Shown: positions 19,179-27,429 of the stretch, piece after piece
Layout of the letters: every line of letters begins with the position of its first letter
How positions within the stretch are numbered: position 1 is the first letter of the stretch
Assembly: GCA_963780795.1 (NCBI GenBank)
Contig: CAWADH010000014.1
Location: 1-64,000, forward strand
Reading direction: 5' to 3'
Length of the DNA: 64,000 bases
Source of the DNA: DATJGR01 sp963780795
GTDB taxonomy: Bacteria; Pseudomonadota; Gammaproteobacteria; Pseudomonadales; Azotimanducaceae
Position numbers and translations under genes: made by a program
Notes under the pieces: model-generated
What the model was told of the DNA's origin: nothing
Seen by the model: only the letters and a program-made list of their open reading frames with translations
Database searches by the model: none

Positions 19179-20574
19179 TCAACCCATGTAGGAAGCGCGG
19201 CCGTCCACGCTGTATTTGTTCAGCAGCTTGTGCAGGTGCAGACCTTCGAGCACGAATTCGATTGCGGTGGCGCGCGCGGCTTCGCTTTCGCCGGCGAGCG
19301 CGCCGATGACTTCGGCCAGACCATCCACCTTGCTAAGAATGTCGGCGTAGTCGCGCGACGCAACGCCTTCACCGACTTCGACCGATAGACCGTTGTTGAA
19401 TACGGCGGCGATGTCTTCGACGTCGTTGATGTCGAACTTGCGATCGAACACCGACTTCACCGCGCCTTGAATCAGCCGGTCCATGATGCGGGCTTCCTGA
19501 CCGTCTTCCATCGCCTCGAACTCCACCTTGCCCTGCAGCGACGGCACGATGAACGGCAGATCGGAGACGCGCGGCACCACTTCGGTTTCGCCTACGCGCA
19601 GCGCGCGACGGAACGCATTCGCCAGCAACGCCTCGTAATTCGCGACGCTCGCGCGCACCGAAACGCCTGAACGCTGATTCACGTCGGGCGACTGCCGTGC
19701 GAGATGGGTGATCTCGGCGACCACTTCCTTCATGAACTCCGGCACGGTGACCCGGTAGTCGCCCATGTCGAGGTGCAGCGCTTCCTGCTCCATGATCTCG
19801 ATCTCCTGATGGAGATCTTCGGGATAGTGCGTGCGGATCTGCGCGCCGTAGCGATCCTTCAGCGGCGTGATGATGCGGCCGCGGTTCGTGTAGTCCTCCG
19901 GGTTCGCGGTGGCGACCAGGAATACGTCGAGCGGCAGGCGCACGCGGTGGCCGCGGATCTGGATGTCGCGTTCCTCGAGCACGTTCAGCAGGCCCACCTG
20001 AATACGCTCGGCGAGGTCAGGCAGTTCGTTCACGGCGAAAATGCCGCGGTTCACCCGCGGCAGCAGGCCGTAGTGAATTGTCAGTTCGTCCGACAGATAC
20101 CGGCCTTCTGCGACTTTGATCGGATCCACTTCGCCGATCAGGTCGGCGATGGTGATGTCGGGCGTTGCGAGTTTCTCGCCGTAGCGCTCGTCGCGATGCA
20201 TCCAGCGTATCGGCGTGGCGTCGCCTTTGGAGGCGACGAGCTGCTTGCCCTGCGCCGAGATCGGGTCGAACGGGTTCTCCGGAATTTCCACGCCTTCGAG
20301 CACCGGCGTCCACTCGTCGAGCAGCGACACCAGCGAGCGCAGAATGCGTGATTTCGCCTGGCCGCGCTCGCCGAGCAGGATGAGGTCCTGCCCGGACAGC
20401 AATGCGTTCTGCAGTTGCGGCAGCACCGTATCGTCGTAACCGACGATGCCGGGAAACAGCTGTTCACCTTCGCGCAGCTTTGGCGATCAGGTTCTTGCGA
20501 AGCTCCGCCTTGACCGGTAGCACTCGATAGCCGGAAGACTTCAGTTTTCCTAGGGTTGCGGGTCGTTCGGCCAA
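19179..20574 (-). CDS. MoxR/magnesium-chelatase-like AAA+ ATPase (one frameshift)
   Basis: The protein carries a variant Walker A LLGERGQAKSRILRSL, a Walker B-like region GIFAVNELPDL and a sensor segment FLVATANPEDYTNRGRIITP, as in magnesium chelatase subunit I and MoxR ATPases. The start is placed at TTG 20574, with AGAGGA 9 nt upstream, giving LAERPATLGKLKSSGYRVLP. A one-base slip near 20478 (extra A in GCCAAAGC) joins this to REGEQLFPGIVGYDDTV and the remaining 415 residues. It forms an operon with the VWA protein just downstream, a common ATPase/adaptor pair. Confidence 0.85.
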
Positions 20575-20651
20575 CGGCGTAGATCCTCTTCGGTCGCAGT
20601 TGGCCCGAGTATATCGGGATTCGCGACGCCGGGGTGACGACGGATCCAGGA

Positions 20652-21801
20652 CTACAACATCTGCGTGTTGGTCGGAATTCCAAGCAACAGACGGCCGACC
20701 GTTTCGAGCGTGGTCGGCGCCACCATGATGTGCTGCGTGGCGACGTGTACGTCGCGGAACCGGCGCTGCAGATCGCTCGTGTCGTATACCGAACTGCCGC
20801 CGGCCAGCGTGTACATCGCGTCGACCACGCGCACCGACGCCTGCACGGCGTGCGTCGTGGCGAGGCGTATGTCGCGGCGCTCTTCGACCGGAATCGGATC
20901 GCCGCGCTGTGCTTTCTGCCACGCTGCGTCGATCGCTTCGTAGTAGAACGCGCGCGCCGAACGCAGCGTTGCTTCGGCGGTTGCCACGTCCATCTGCGCA
21001 TGCACGCGCGACGCGAGCGACGCAGTGCTAGCCCGCACGGACTTTGCCCGATGCAAGCGCGACGAGATCGTCGATCGCGCCGCGAGCGGCGCCGAGCGCC
21101 ACCGCTGCGATGCCGAGCGCGAGCAGCGCGAATTGCGGGAACTGATACAGCGGTCGCGATGGATTCTCCTGAACGAGATATCCGACCGCGCGCGATTCCG
21201 GCACGAACGCGTCGCGCACTTCGAAGTCGAGGCTGCCCGATCCGCGCAGACCGCTGACGTGCCACGTGTCGTGGAAATGCACCTGGTCCGGCGCGAACAC
21301 CAGCATGTGATTGCGCGGCGCACCGCTGCTCGTTCGCAACACTTCGCCGTCGCGGCTGAACGTGCAGCCGCCGAGAATCCATTGCGCGTTCTGCGTGCCG
21401 GAACCCCATTGCCAGCGGCCGTTCACGCGAAAGCCGCCGTCGCATATCACCGCGTTGCCTGACGGCGCGAATACGCCGCACAGCAATGTCTCGGAATTGC
21501 TGAAGATCTCGCGAGCCGCATCCGCTGGAAGTCGCGCCAGCACGGAACCGCTGGTGGCGCCGATGAATGCCACCCAACCGCACGATGCATCGGCGCGCGC
21601 GAGCGTTTCGAATACGCGCGATGCTTCGGCCGGCGACACTTCGAGGCCGCCATACGCTTCCGGCACGAACATCCGGTAGAAGCCGGCGGTCGCCATCTGC
21701 TTCGAGAGGTCGTGAGGAACGCGGCGCGCGTGCTCGATCTCTGCCGCGCGCGCGGCAACCGTCGGCGCGAGGCGCTGCGCGGCGGCGATTAGATCGGCCA
21801 T
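20652..21801 (-). CDS. Acyl-CoA dehydrogenase-fold flavin monooxygenase, HsaA-like (one frameshift)
   Basis: The fold is that of the acyl-CoA dehydrogenase group that includes HsaA and p-hydroxyphenylacetate hydroxylase oxygenase subunits. Segments include GFYRMFVPEAYGGLEVSP, RADASCGWVAFIGATSG, FRVNGRWQWGSGTQNAQW and WHVSGLRGSGSLDFEV; after a slip near 21030 the helical C-terminus continues with LRSARAFYYEAIDAAWQKA and ends GRLLLGIPTNTQML. These enzymes hydroxylate aromatic or steroid-ring phenols with reduced flavin from a separate reductase, or act on acyl-CoAs. ATG 21801 is used because it gives the family N-terminus. The substrate is not known. Confidence 0.78.
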
Positions 21802-21841
21802 CGTAGATTCGCTGACCGATTCAGAGTGGCTGACGCGCAGG

Positions 21842-22042
21842 TCATTCCGTTGTCTGGAATTCCATCTTGCGAGTTTCGGTGACACGCGTCGAGGCGTCGA
21901 GGATCTCGAGAGACACCAGATTCCCGACACCGTCGTAGTCCATGATCAACCCGGGTTTGTCCTCGTCGCTCTCAGCAATCTTCGCGCCTTCCTTGAGAAT
22001 GACAGTCAATGTGTCGGTCTTTTGGTCGTAGGTGACTTTCAT
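21842..22042 (-). CDS. DUF2283 domain protein
   Basis: This 66-residue protein matches DUF2283 by size and pattern: KVTYDQKTDTLTVILKEG, then a short loop and PGLIMDYDGVGNLVSLEIL. Its start overlaps the stop of the DUF4258 gene by 4 bp. DUF2283 genes are repeatedly found directly after DUF4258 genes, and the pair is regarded as a possible toxin-antitoxin module, with DUF2283 in the antitoxin place. No DNA-binding motif is visible. Confidence 0.85.
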   Translation of the reverse strand: MKVTYDQKTDTLTVILKEGAKIAESDEDKPGLIMDYDGVGNLVSLEILDASTRVTETRKMEFQTTE

Positions 22043-22311
22043 AGATCGAACCTCCAGTACTTGTCGATCTTACTCGTTCGGTAGACTGTGACGACCTCCG
22101 GCGGCTGCCGATCCACATCTACGAACACGCGGACGAGATACTGTTTGCCGGAGATCTCAACGCGCGATTGCAGAACATCCCGACCCTTCCCAGGTATTCG
22201 TTGCTCTGGATGTCTGATGGTCTCGCGTAGAATTTCCTCGGGAATGTCGCGCCGTGCCATTTCGTATGCAGCGTGCGGGGTGAGAACATAGCTGGAAATT
22301 CGCTTCGGCAT
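22039..22311 (-). CDS. DUF4258 domain protein (possible toxin)
   Basis: This 90-residue protein has the DUF4258 pattern LTPHAAYEMARRDIPEEILR near the N-terminus and a beta-rich end (KQYLVRVFVDVDRQPPEVVT, then VYRTSKIDKYW). The fold is related to RelE/BrnT-type small toxins. The coupled DUF2283 gene follows with an ATGA overlap. It sits 12 bp after the nitroreductase gene, at the end of the acyl-CoA operon, so it may be cotranscribed with it. Toxin activity is a proposal from family context, not shown. Confidence 0.8.
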   Translation of the reverse strand: MPKRISSYVLTPHAAYEMARRDIPEEILRETIRHPEQRIPGKGRDVLQSRVEISGKQYLVRVFVDVDRQPPEVVTVYRTSKIDKYWRFDL

Positions 22312-22323
22312 ACAATCGCGCGC

Positions 22324-22983
22324 TCATTCGAGCGCGGTCCCCCATCGATTCGCATAAACGAGCTGCGACGGACTCTGGCGGCGGATCGGGCCGTGACCTT
22401 TCGCGACCGGATAACCCATCGGGATCGCGGCGGCGGTGCCCCACGGTTGCGGAATCGCCAGTATTTCCCTGACTTTTTCTTCGTGCTCGCACAGCAGCGT
22501 CGTCAGCACGCAACCGAGACCCTCGGCGCGACACGCCAGCATGAGGTTCTGCACCGCGGTGTACACCGAGCCGCCGCCGACCACCGACACGCGGTCGAGC
22601 TTCGCGTCGGTGATCGCCATGAACTTCGGGTTGAAACAGAAAATCGCGATCGCCGGTGCTTCGCCGAAGTGGTCGCCGAGATGATTGGCGGCGGCGAGCG
22701 TTCGCGCTTCACGCGCGCGGTCGACTTCCGACAAGCCGGCGAGCCGCGCCTCGTAACCTTTCGCGAAGTTCTTCCACGAGCCCGCGTATAGCGCGCCGAG
22801 CTTCTGCTTAGGTTCCGGATCGGTGACGAGCACGATGCGCCACGGCTGGGCGTTACCGCCGGTAGGCGCCCATGCGGCCGCCTGCAGCACGCGGCCGAGT
22901 ACGTCCGTTGGGATCGGATCGGGTTTCAGCCGGCGCACGGCGCGCAGCGTGCTCATCGCTTCGTAGACGGTCGGGTACGCCAT
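22324..22983 (-). CDS. Nitroreductase family protein
   Basis: This 219-residue FMN-dependent enzyme has the nitroreductase start STLRAVRRLKPDPIPTDVL (flavin-binding Arg region), AAAWAPTGGNAQPWRIVLV and LMLACRAEGLGCVLTTLL, the usual layout of the family. The ATG at 22983 lies 22 bp after the acyl-CoA dehydrogenase stop. Family members reduce nitro-aromatics, quinones or enoates with NAD(P)H. Within the CoA-ester operon it could reduce an unsaturated intermediate, but nothing in the sequence fixes this. Confidence 0.9.
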   Translation of the reverse strand: MAYPTVYEAMSTLRAVRRLKPDPIPTDVLGRVLQAAAWAPTGGNAQPWRIVLVTDPEPKQKLGALYAGSWKNFAKGYEARLAGLSEVDRAREARTLAAANHLGDHFGEAPAIAIFCFNPKFMAITDAKLDRVSVVGGGSVYTAVQNLMLACRAEGLGCVLTTLLCEHEEKVREILAIPQPWGTAAAIPMGYPVAKGHGPIRRQSPSQLVYANRWGTALE

Positions 22984-23005
22984 GTTCGGTCCTTTGGTGA
23001 GAGCG

Positions 23006-24187
23006 TTACGCGTTCGCGCGCTGGGTGGGTTTGCCGAGCAGGCGGTCGGAGATGATGCGCAGCTGGATCTCGCTCGTCCCCTCGAAGATCTTGGTGAGGC
23101 GTGCGTCGCGCCAGTAGCGCTCCACCGCGTGCAGCTTGGTGTAGCCGGCGCCGCCGAAGATCTGCAAGGCATCCGAGGTCACGCGTTCGGCCATCTCGCT
23201 GGCGTACCACTTCACCATCGCCGCTTCCTTGTCCGCCGCTTTACCGTTGTCCATCTCCGTTGCGACGTGATACATGAGCTGACGCGCGGCTTCGATTTCA
23301 CTCGCCATCCGCGCGATCTTGAAGCGCGTTTCCTGGAAATCTGCGATCGGCACGCCGAACTGCACGCGCTCGTGCGCGTAGGCCATCGCGTCTTCGAGCG
23401 CGCCGCGCGCGAGCCCAATGGAACGCGCAGCGGTGTGTGCGCGCGCCGCATTCAGGAACGAAACGGTGTTCTTGAAACCTTCCGAGTCGCCGCCGGTGAT
23501 GATGTTGTCTTTCGGAATGCGGCAACCGTCGAATGCGAGTTCGAACGTTTTCCAGCCGAAGTAGCCGATCTTCGGAATGGCCGACCCGGCGCAGCCCTTC
23601 GGCAGTTCGCCGCGCTTCTTCTCGATGATGAAACTGCGCAGCCCCGTGTATCGCGCGCTTTCGCCCGGCGCCTCGACGCGTGCCAGCAGCTGGATGTAAT
23701 CGGCGCCGTCGGCGAACGTGCACCAGTATTTGTTGCCGGTAATCACCCACTCGTCGCCGTCGAGCACGGCGCGACAACTGACGGCGGCGAGATCGGAGCC
23801 GACGTTCGGTTCCGACAGCGACACGGCCGCCAGATACTCGCCGCGTGCGGCTTTCTTCGTCAGTTCGAGGCGCTTCTCGAGCGGCCAGCCGCGCACGCCC
23901 ATCACACCGCCCGCGCGCGCGATGATGCTGGCCACGCTCATCCAGCCGCGCGCCAGTTCTTCTGCGATCAGACAGTACTCGAACACGCCGAGGCCGAGCC
24001 CGCCGTATTCTTCCGGCGTGCGAATGCCGAAGTAGCCGAGCTCGCCCATCTTGCGGCGCAGCTCCATCGGAATCTCACCCTGCACCGGGTCGAGTTCGTT
24101 AGCGACCGGCAGCACTTCGTTCATCGTGAACTCGCGCGCGGCGGCCTGAATCATCAGGCGTTCCTCGGTCAGGTAGGGTTCGGTCAT
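23006..24187 (-). CDS. Acyl-CoA dehydrogenase
   Basis: This intact 393-residue FAD enzyme oxidises an acyl-CoA at C2-C3. It shows YFGIRTPEEYGGLGLGVFEY, the FAD-binding AAVSLSEPNVGSDLAAVS, WVITGNKYWCTFADGA and the C-terminal signature IFGGAGYTKLHAVERYWRDA followed by TKIFEGTSEIQ. The ATG at 24187 gives the standard N-terminus MTEPYLTEERLMIQ. It is the sixth gene of the minus-strand operon that begins with the MmgE/PrpD gene. The paralogue at 15314 is part of the other, smaller CoA-ester set. Confidence 0.92.
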   Translation of the reverse strand: MTEPYLTEERLMIQAAAREFTMNEVLPVANELDPVQGEIPMELRRKMGELGYFGIRTPEEYGGLGLGVFEYCLIAEELARGWMSVASIIARAGGVMGVRGWPLEKRLELTKKAARGEYLAAVSLSEPNVGSDLAAVSCRAVLDGDEWVITGNKYWCTFADGADYIQLLARVEAPGESARYTGLRSFIIEKKRGELPKGCAGSAIPKIGYFGWKTFELAFDGCRIPKDNIITGGDSEGFKNTVSFLNAARAHTAARSIGLARGALEDAMAYAHERVQFGVPIADFQETRFKIARMASEIEAARQLMYHVATEMDNGKAADKEAAMVKWYASEMAERVTSDALQIFGGAGYTKLHAVERYWRDARLTKIFEGTSEIQLRIISDRLLGKPTQRANA

Positions 24188-24214
24188 GTGGTCTCCGGTT
24201 CGCGACGCAACACT

Positions 24215-24268
24215 TGGTGCCAGGCACCGGTTGTTTACAAACAAGTCAAAGCATGGTGCCAGGCACCG
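24215..24268. repeat. Paired short palindromic repeat TGGTGCCAGGCACCG
   Basis: Two identical 15-mers lie at 24215-24229 and 24254-24268, each containing the near-palindrome GGTGCCAGGCACC. They fill the 86-bp gap between the CitE-like and acyl-CoA dehydrogenase genes, the widest gap in an otherwise tight operon. Similar dispersed GGTGCC-GGCACC elements are known in several proteobacteria. An RNA hairpin that tunes downstream expression is possible. Confidence 0.6.
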
Positions 24269-24273
24269 CTTGA

Positions 24274-25209
24274 TTACATCCCGTAAAGGTCGGCGCGATC
24301 GAGCAGGTTCTGCACGATGCGGATCGACGCGGCGTCCACCATCACGCCGTCGACGTTGATCGCACCGAGCCCTTGTTTCAGCGCGTCGGCATACGCCGCT
24401 TTCTGTTTGCGCGCCGAGGCGATCGCGTCGGCCGCGGGCGAGAACACCTGTTGGGCGATCTCGACCTGGCTCGGATGAATCGCCCACTTGCCGACCATGC
24501 CGAGCGCGTGTGCGCGCTCTGCCTCGCGGCGGTAGCTTTCCGGATTGCGGAAGTTGGCGTACGGACCGTCGACCGGGTCGATGCCGTTCGCGCGGCAGGC
24601 GATCGTCATCTTGTAACGCGGGTAGTGCCAGACATCGCCGGGGTAGGGGCCGGATTCGCCGACCGACATCACCTGCATCTGCTGGCTCGCGGAGTAATCG
24701 CCCATGCCGAAGATCAGGCATTCGAGCCGGTCGGAACACGCGGCGATTTCGTCGACGTTCATCATGCCTTCGACTTCTTCGATGAGGCATTCGATGCCGA
24801 TACGCCGCGGCAGCCCGAGCTTGCGTTCGAGCTGGTCGAGCAGCAGGTGCACGAACAGCACGTCGTGCGCGCTCTTGGCTTTCGTCAGCATGATCGTGTC
24901 GATCTTCGCGCCGGCGCCAGTCACCACTTCGATGATGTCGTCGTGGCACCACTGCGTTTCCACGTCGTTGATCCGTACGCACAGCGTGCGCGGCTTCCAG
25001 TCGAGCGAGTTGATGGCGTCGACGATCATGCCGCGCGCGTCGGGCTTCGCGCTCGGCGCCACGGCGTCTTCGAGATCGAGGAACACGTGGTCCAGATCGA
25101 GCGCAGCGGCTTTCTCCATCATCTTTCGGCTGCTGCCGGGCACCGACAGCTGGCAGCGGCGAGCGCGGCGGATGCCGGTCTTTGCATGGGGATTGGATCG
25201 AGAGGTCAT
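24274..25209 (-). CDS. HpcH/HpaI aldolase / CitE-like CoA-ester lyase
   Basis: This 311-residue member of the CitE/malyl-CoA lyase family carries CQLSVPGSSRKMMEKAA, VFLDLEDAVAPSAKPDAR, IECLIEEVEGMMNVDEIA, CLIFGMGDYSASQQM and GMVGKWAIHPSQVEIAQQ. ATG 25209 overlaps the stop of the CaiB gene (ATGA), so translation is coupled; the longer frame upstream is a shadow of that gene. With a CoA-transferase and two MaoC hydratases ahead of it, the lyase would complete activation, hydration and C-C cleavage of a dicarboxylate. It is a paralogue of the lyase at 13866. Confidence 0.9.
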   Translation of the reverse strand: MTSRSNPHAKTGIRRARRCQLSVPGSSRKMMEKAAALDLDHVFLDLEDAVAPSAKPDARGMIVDAINSLDWKPRTLCVRINDVETQWCHDDIIEVVTGAGAKIDTIMLTKAKSAHDVLFVHLLLDQLERKLGLPRRIGIECLIEEVEGMMNVDEIAACSDRLECLIFGMGDYSASQQMQVMSVGESGPYPGDVWHYPRYKMTIACRANGIDPVDGPYANFRNPESYRREAERAHALGMVGKWAIHPSQVEIAQQVFSPAADAIASARKQKAAYADALKQGLGAINVDGVMVDAASIRIVQNLLDRADLYGM

Positions 25210-26417
25210 GAAATGGCTCCATTGCGTTTCATCGATTCGATTTCGGACGCGGAATATCCGAGGTCCGAGAGGATCTGCGACGAGTGCTCGCCCAACAGCG
25301 GCGCTCGGGTGCGCACGCCGCCCGGCGTCACCGTCATCTTGATTGGCGTGCCGGCGATGGTGACGGCGCGGTCGAGTCCGGGGTGATCTATCGACGCGAG
25401 CATGCCGCGCGCCCGAACGTGCGGGTCGGCGAAGATGTCGGCCACGTCGTGCACCGGCCCGAACGGCGCCTGGCCGCCCAGGCTCTGCTTCAGCTGCGCC
25501 TTCGTCTGCGTCGACGTCCACGCTGAAATCAACGCGACCACCTCGGCGTTGTGCGCAACCCGGGCTTCGTTGGTCCGATATTCCGGATGATCGACCAGGT
25601 CGTCGCGTCCCATCGCGCGCGCGAGCGGCGCCCAGAACTGGTCCATCGGGCACGCGATCGCGACGAGTCCGTCGCGCACCGGAAACAGCCCGAACGGGCA
25701 GAGGAGAGGGTGGCCGTTGCCTTCGGGGCCGGGAATCTGATGGGTGTACGAGTACTGATAGATGATGCGTTCGCAGAACGCCAGTATGGCGTCGTACATC
25801 GCGACATCCACGAATTGCCCCTCACCGGTCTTGTTGGCGCGATACACCGCGGCCATCAGCCCGAACGCGGTGAGTGCAGCGGGCAGCGTGTCGCCCACGC
25901 CGGGTCCGATCTTGGTCGGCGAACCTTTCGGCCCGGTAATGCCCATCATGCCGCCCATCGCCTGCGCGATGACGTCGTACGCGGGCCAGTCGACGTATGG
26001 GCTCTCGCCGGTGCGCGGGTCGCCGAAACCGCGGATCGCGGCATAGACCAGTTTCGGATTGATCTCGCGCAGCGATTCGTAACCGAGCCCGAGTTTGTCC
26101 ATGACGCCGGCGCGATAGTTTTCCACCAGTACGTCGGCGCCGCGCACCATTCTACGGATGGTGTCCTTTCCTGCTGCGCTCTTCAGATCGACGCCGATCG
26201 ATCGCTTGCCGCGGTTGATGCTCTGGAAGTACGCGCCGTATGGCGTGTGTCGACCGGACTCTGTCGGGTACGGTCCCATCCGGCGCGTGCCGTCGCCGGC
26301 AACGGGTTCCACCTTGATCACGTCGGCACCCTGATCGGCGAGCAGCATCGTGCAGAACGGACCGGCCAGCATCATCGTGAGGTCTATGACCTTGAGGCCT
26401 TCCAGTGCGCCGGGCAT
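25206..26417 (-). CDS. CaiB/BaiF (type III) CoA-transferase
   Basis: This 403-residue protein is a complete type III CoA-transferase: LKVIDLTMMLAGPFCTMLLA, GADVIKVEPVAGDGTRRMGP, YFQSINRGKRSIGVDLKS, VLVENYRAGVMDKLGLGY and the active-site region GQFVDVAMYDAILAF. Such enzymes move CoA between an acyl-CoA donor (often succinyl-CoA) and a carboxylic acid. It lies 24 bp after a MaoC gene and overlaps the CitE-like gene, the same trio as in itaconate degradation (transferase, hydratase, citramalyl-CoA lyase). The acceptor acid is inferred to be a C4-C6 dicarboxylate. Confidence 0.93.
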   Translation of the reverse strand: MPGALEGLKVIDLTMMLAGPFCTMLLADQGADVIKVEPVAGDGTRRMGPYPTESGRHTPYGAYFQSINRGKRSIGVDLKSAAGKDTIRRMVRGADVLVENYRAGVMDKLGLGYESLREINPKLVYAAIRGFGDPRTGESPYVDWPAYDVIAQAMGGMMGITGPKGSPTKIGPGVGDTLPAALTAFGLMAAVYRANKTGEGQFVDVAMYDAILAFCERIIYQYSYTHQIPGPEGNGHPLLCPFGLFPVRDGLVAIACPMDQFWAPLARAMGRDDLVDHPEYRTNEARVAHNAEVVALISAWTSTQTKAQLKQSLGGQAPFGPVHDVADIFADPHVRARGMLASIDHPGLDRAVTIAGTPIKMTVTPGGVRTRAPLLGEHSSQILSDLGYSASEIESMKRNGAIS

Positions 26418-26441
26418 GTCAGTGGAGTTCCGGCATCGCGG

Positions 26442-26924
26442 TCAACGGGCGAAGTGGCTGCGGCGCTTGATCAGCACCCGCCGCTCGCCTTCGAACACCA
26501 CCTCGTCTTTCTGGTTCACGCCCCAGTGTTTGAACGTGACGATGCCGGCGTCGGGTTGCTCGGCATCGCTCTTCGCCAACACTTCCGTGAAGGCGTACAG
26601 CGTGTCGCCGTGAAATACCGGAGACTTGAGACGGATCTTGTCGAGCGACAGTTCCGCGAGCGCGTTCTCGCCGGTGTCCTGCATCGACATGCCGATGACC
26701 ATGGCGATCGTCACGCCGCCGAACTGCAGCCGTCGCGTCCAGCCGCGGCCGCCCATGCCGGAACGCTGCATCACGTCTTCGTTGAAGTGTCCTTCGGCGG
26801 TGTTCAGCACCATCAGCGTGATGCCGACGTTGTCCTGTTCGCACATCGTTTTACCGCGCGCGTGGCGTATGACCGCGCCCGGAACGAAATCCTCGAAGTA
26901 GTTGTGCGATCCGGTGAGGCTCAT
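26442..26924 (-). CDS. MaoC-like enoyl-CoA hydratase
   Basis: This 160-residue single hot-dog protein starts at ATG 26924 (MSLTGSHNYFEDFVPGAVIR). It shows TMCEQDNVGITLMVLNTAEG at the catalytic loop position, FGGVTIAMVIGMSMQDTGE and IRLKSPVFHGDTLYAFTEVL, as in mesaconyl/itaconyl-CoA hydratase-like MaoC proteins. It begins 10 nt after the stop of another MaoC gene. The two adjacent copies may form a heteromer or act on successive intermediates. Confidence 0.88.
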   Translation of the reverse strand: MSLTGSHNYFEDFVPGAVIRHARGKTMCEQDNVGITLMVLNTAEGHFNEDVMQRSGMGGRGWTRRLQFGGVTIAMVIGMSMQDTGENALAELSLDKIRLKSPVFHGDTLYAFTEVLAKSDAEQPDAGIVTFKHWGVNQKDEVVFEGERRVLIKRRSHFAR

Positions 26925-26934
26925 GTGGATGCTC

Positions 26935-27429
26935 TCATGTCGTACTGCTGCGTCGGCGCACGAGGTTGGTCCGATTGAATTCGACGACGCTTTCGCCGCG
27001 CTGGTTCGATCCGGTGGTGTGCCAGGTGACGATGCCGTAACCCTGCTGGCCTTTCGATTCACGCGCGTTCACCACGACGCTGCGCGCGATGAGCGTGTCG
27101 CCGACGTAAACCGGTTTGATGAAGTTGCATTGGTCGACGCCGAGGAACGGTCCGCCGCCCTCCGACAGATCCTCCACGCTCAACCCGAACACGGTGTTGA
27201 ACACGAGCAGCGGATTGACGACGGTGCGTGGATGACCGAGCGCCTGCGCGTACGGTTCGTTGAAATACAGCGGGCAGAACGACAGCGTCGACGTGGTGAA
27301 CGCCGCGTTGTCGCCGGACGTGATGGTGCGGCCCCAGTGGTGCTCGAAGACACGGCCCTCGGTCATGTCCTCGTAGCGATTGCCCTTTGCGGCAAGCGTG
27401 GCTCTGCTGCGGAAATCGGCTTCGCTCAT
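26935..27429 (-). CDS. MaoC-like enoyl-CoA hydratase
   Basis: This 164-residue hot-dog protein starts at ATG 27429, overlapping the MmgE/PrpD stop (ATGA). Motifs are MTEGRVFEHHWGRTITSGDN, HPRTVVNPLLVFNTVFGLSV and CNFIKPVYVGDTLIARSVVV. It differs clearly in sequence from the neighbouring MaoC protein, so the pair is not a fresh duplication. Residues YFNEPYAQALG match the substrate-channel region of MaoC dehydratases. It is the second gene of the operon. Confidence 0.88.
   Translation of the reverse strand: MSEADFRSRATLAAKGNRYEDMTEGRVFEHHWGRTITSGDNAAFTTSTLSFCPLYFNEPYAQALGHPRTVVNPLLVFNTVFGLSVEDLSEGGGPFLGVDQCNFIKPVYVGDTLIARSVVVNARESKGQQGYGIVTWHTTGSNQRGESVVEFNRTNLVRRRSSTT

Noticed and set aside
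20138..21583. 481-codon minus-strand frame spanning the ATPase and monooxygenase genes
   Set aside because: Arg/Ser-rich shadow across two real genes in another frame.
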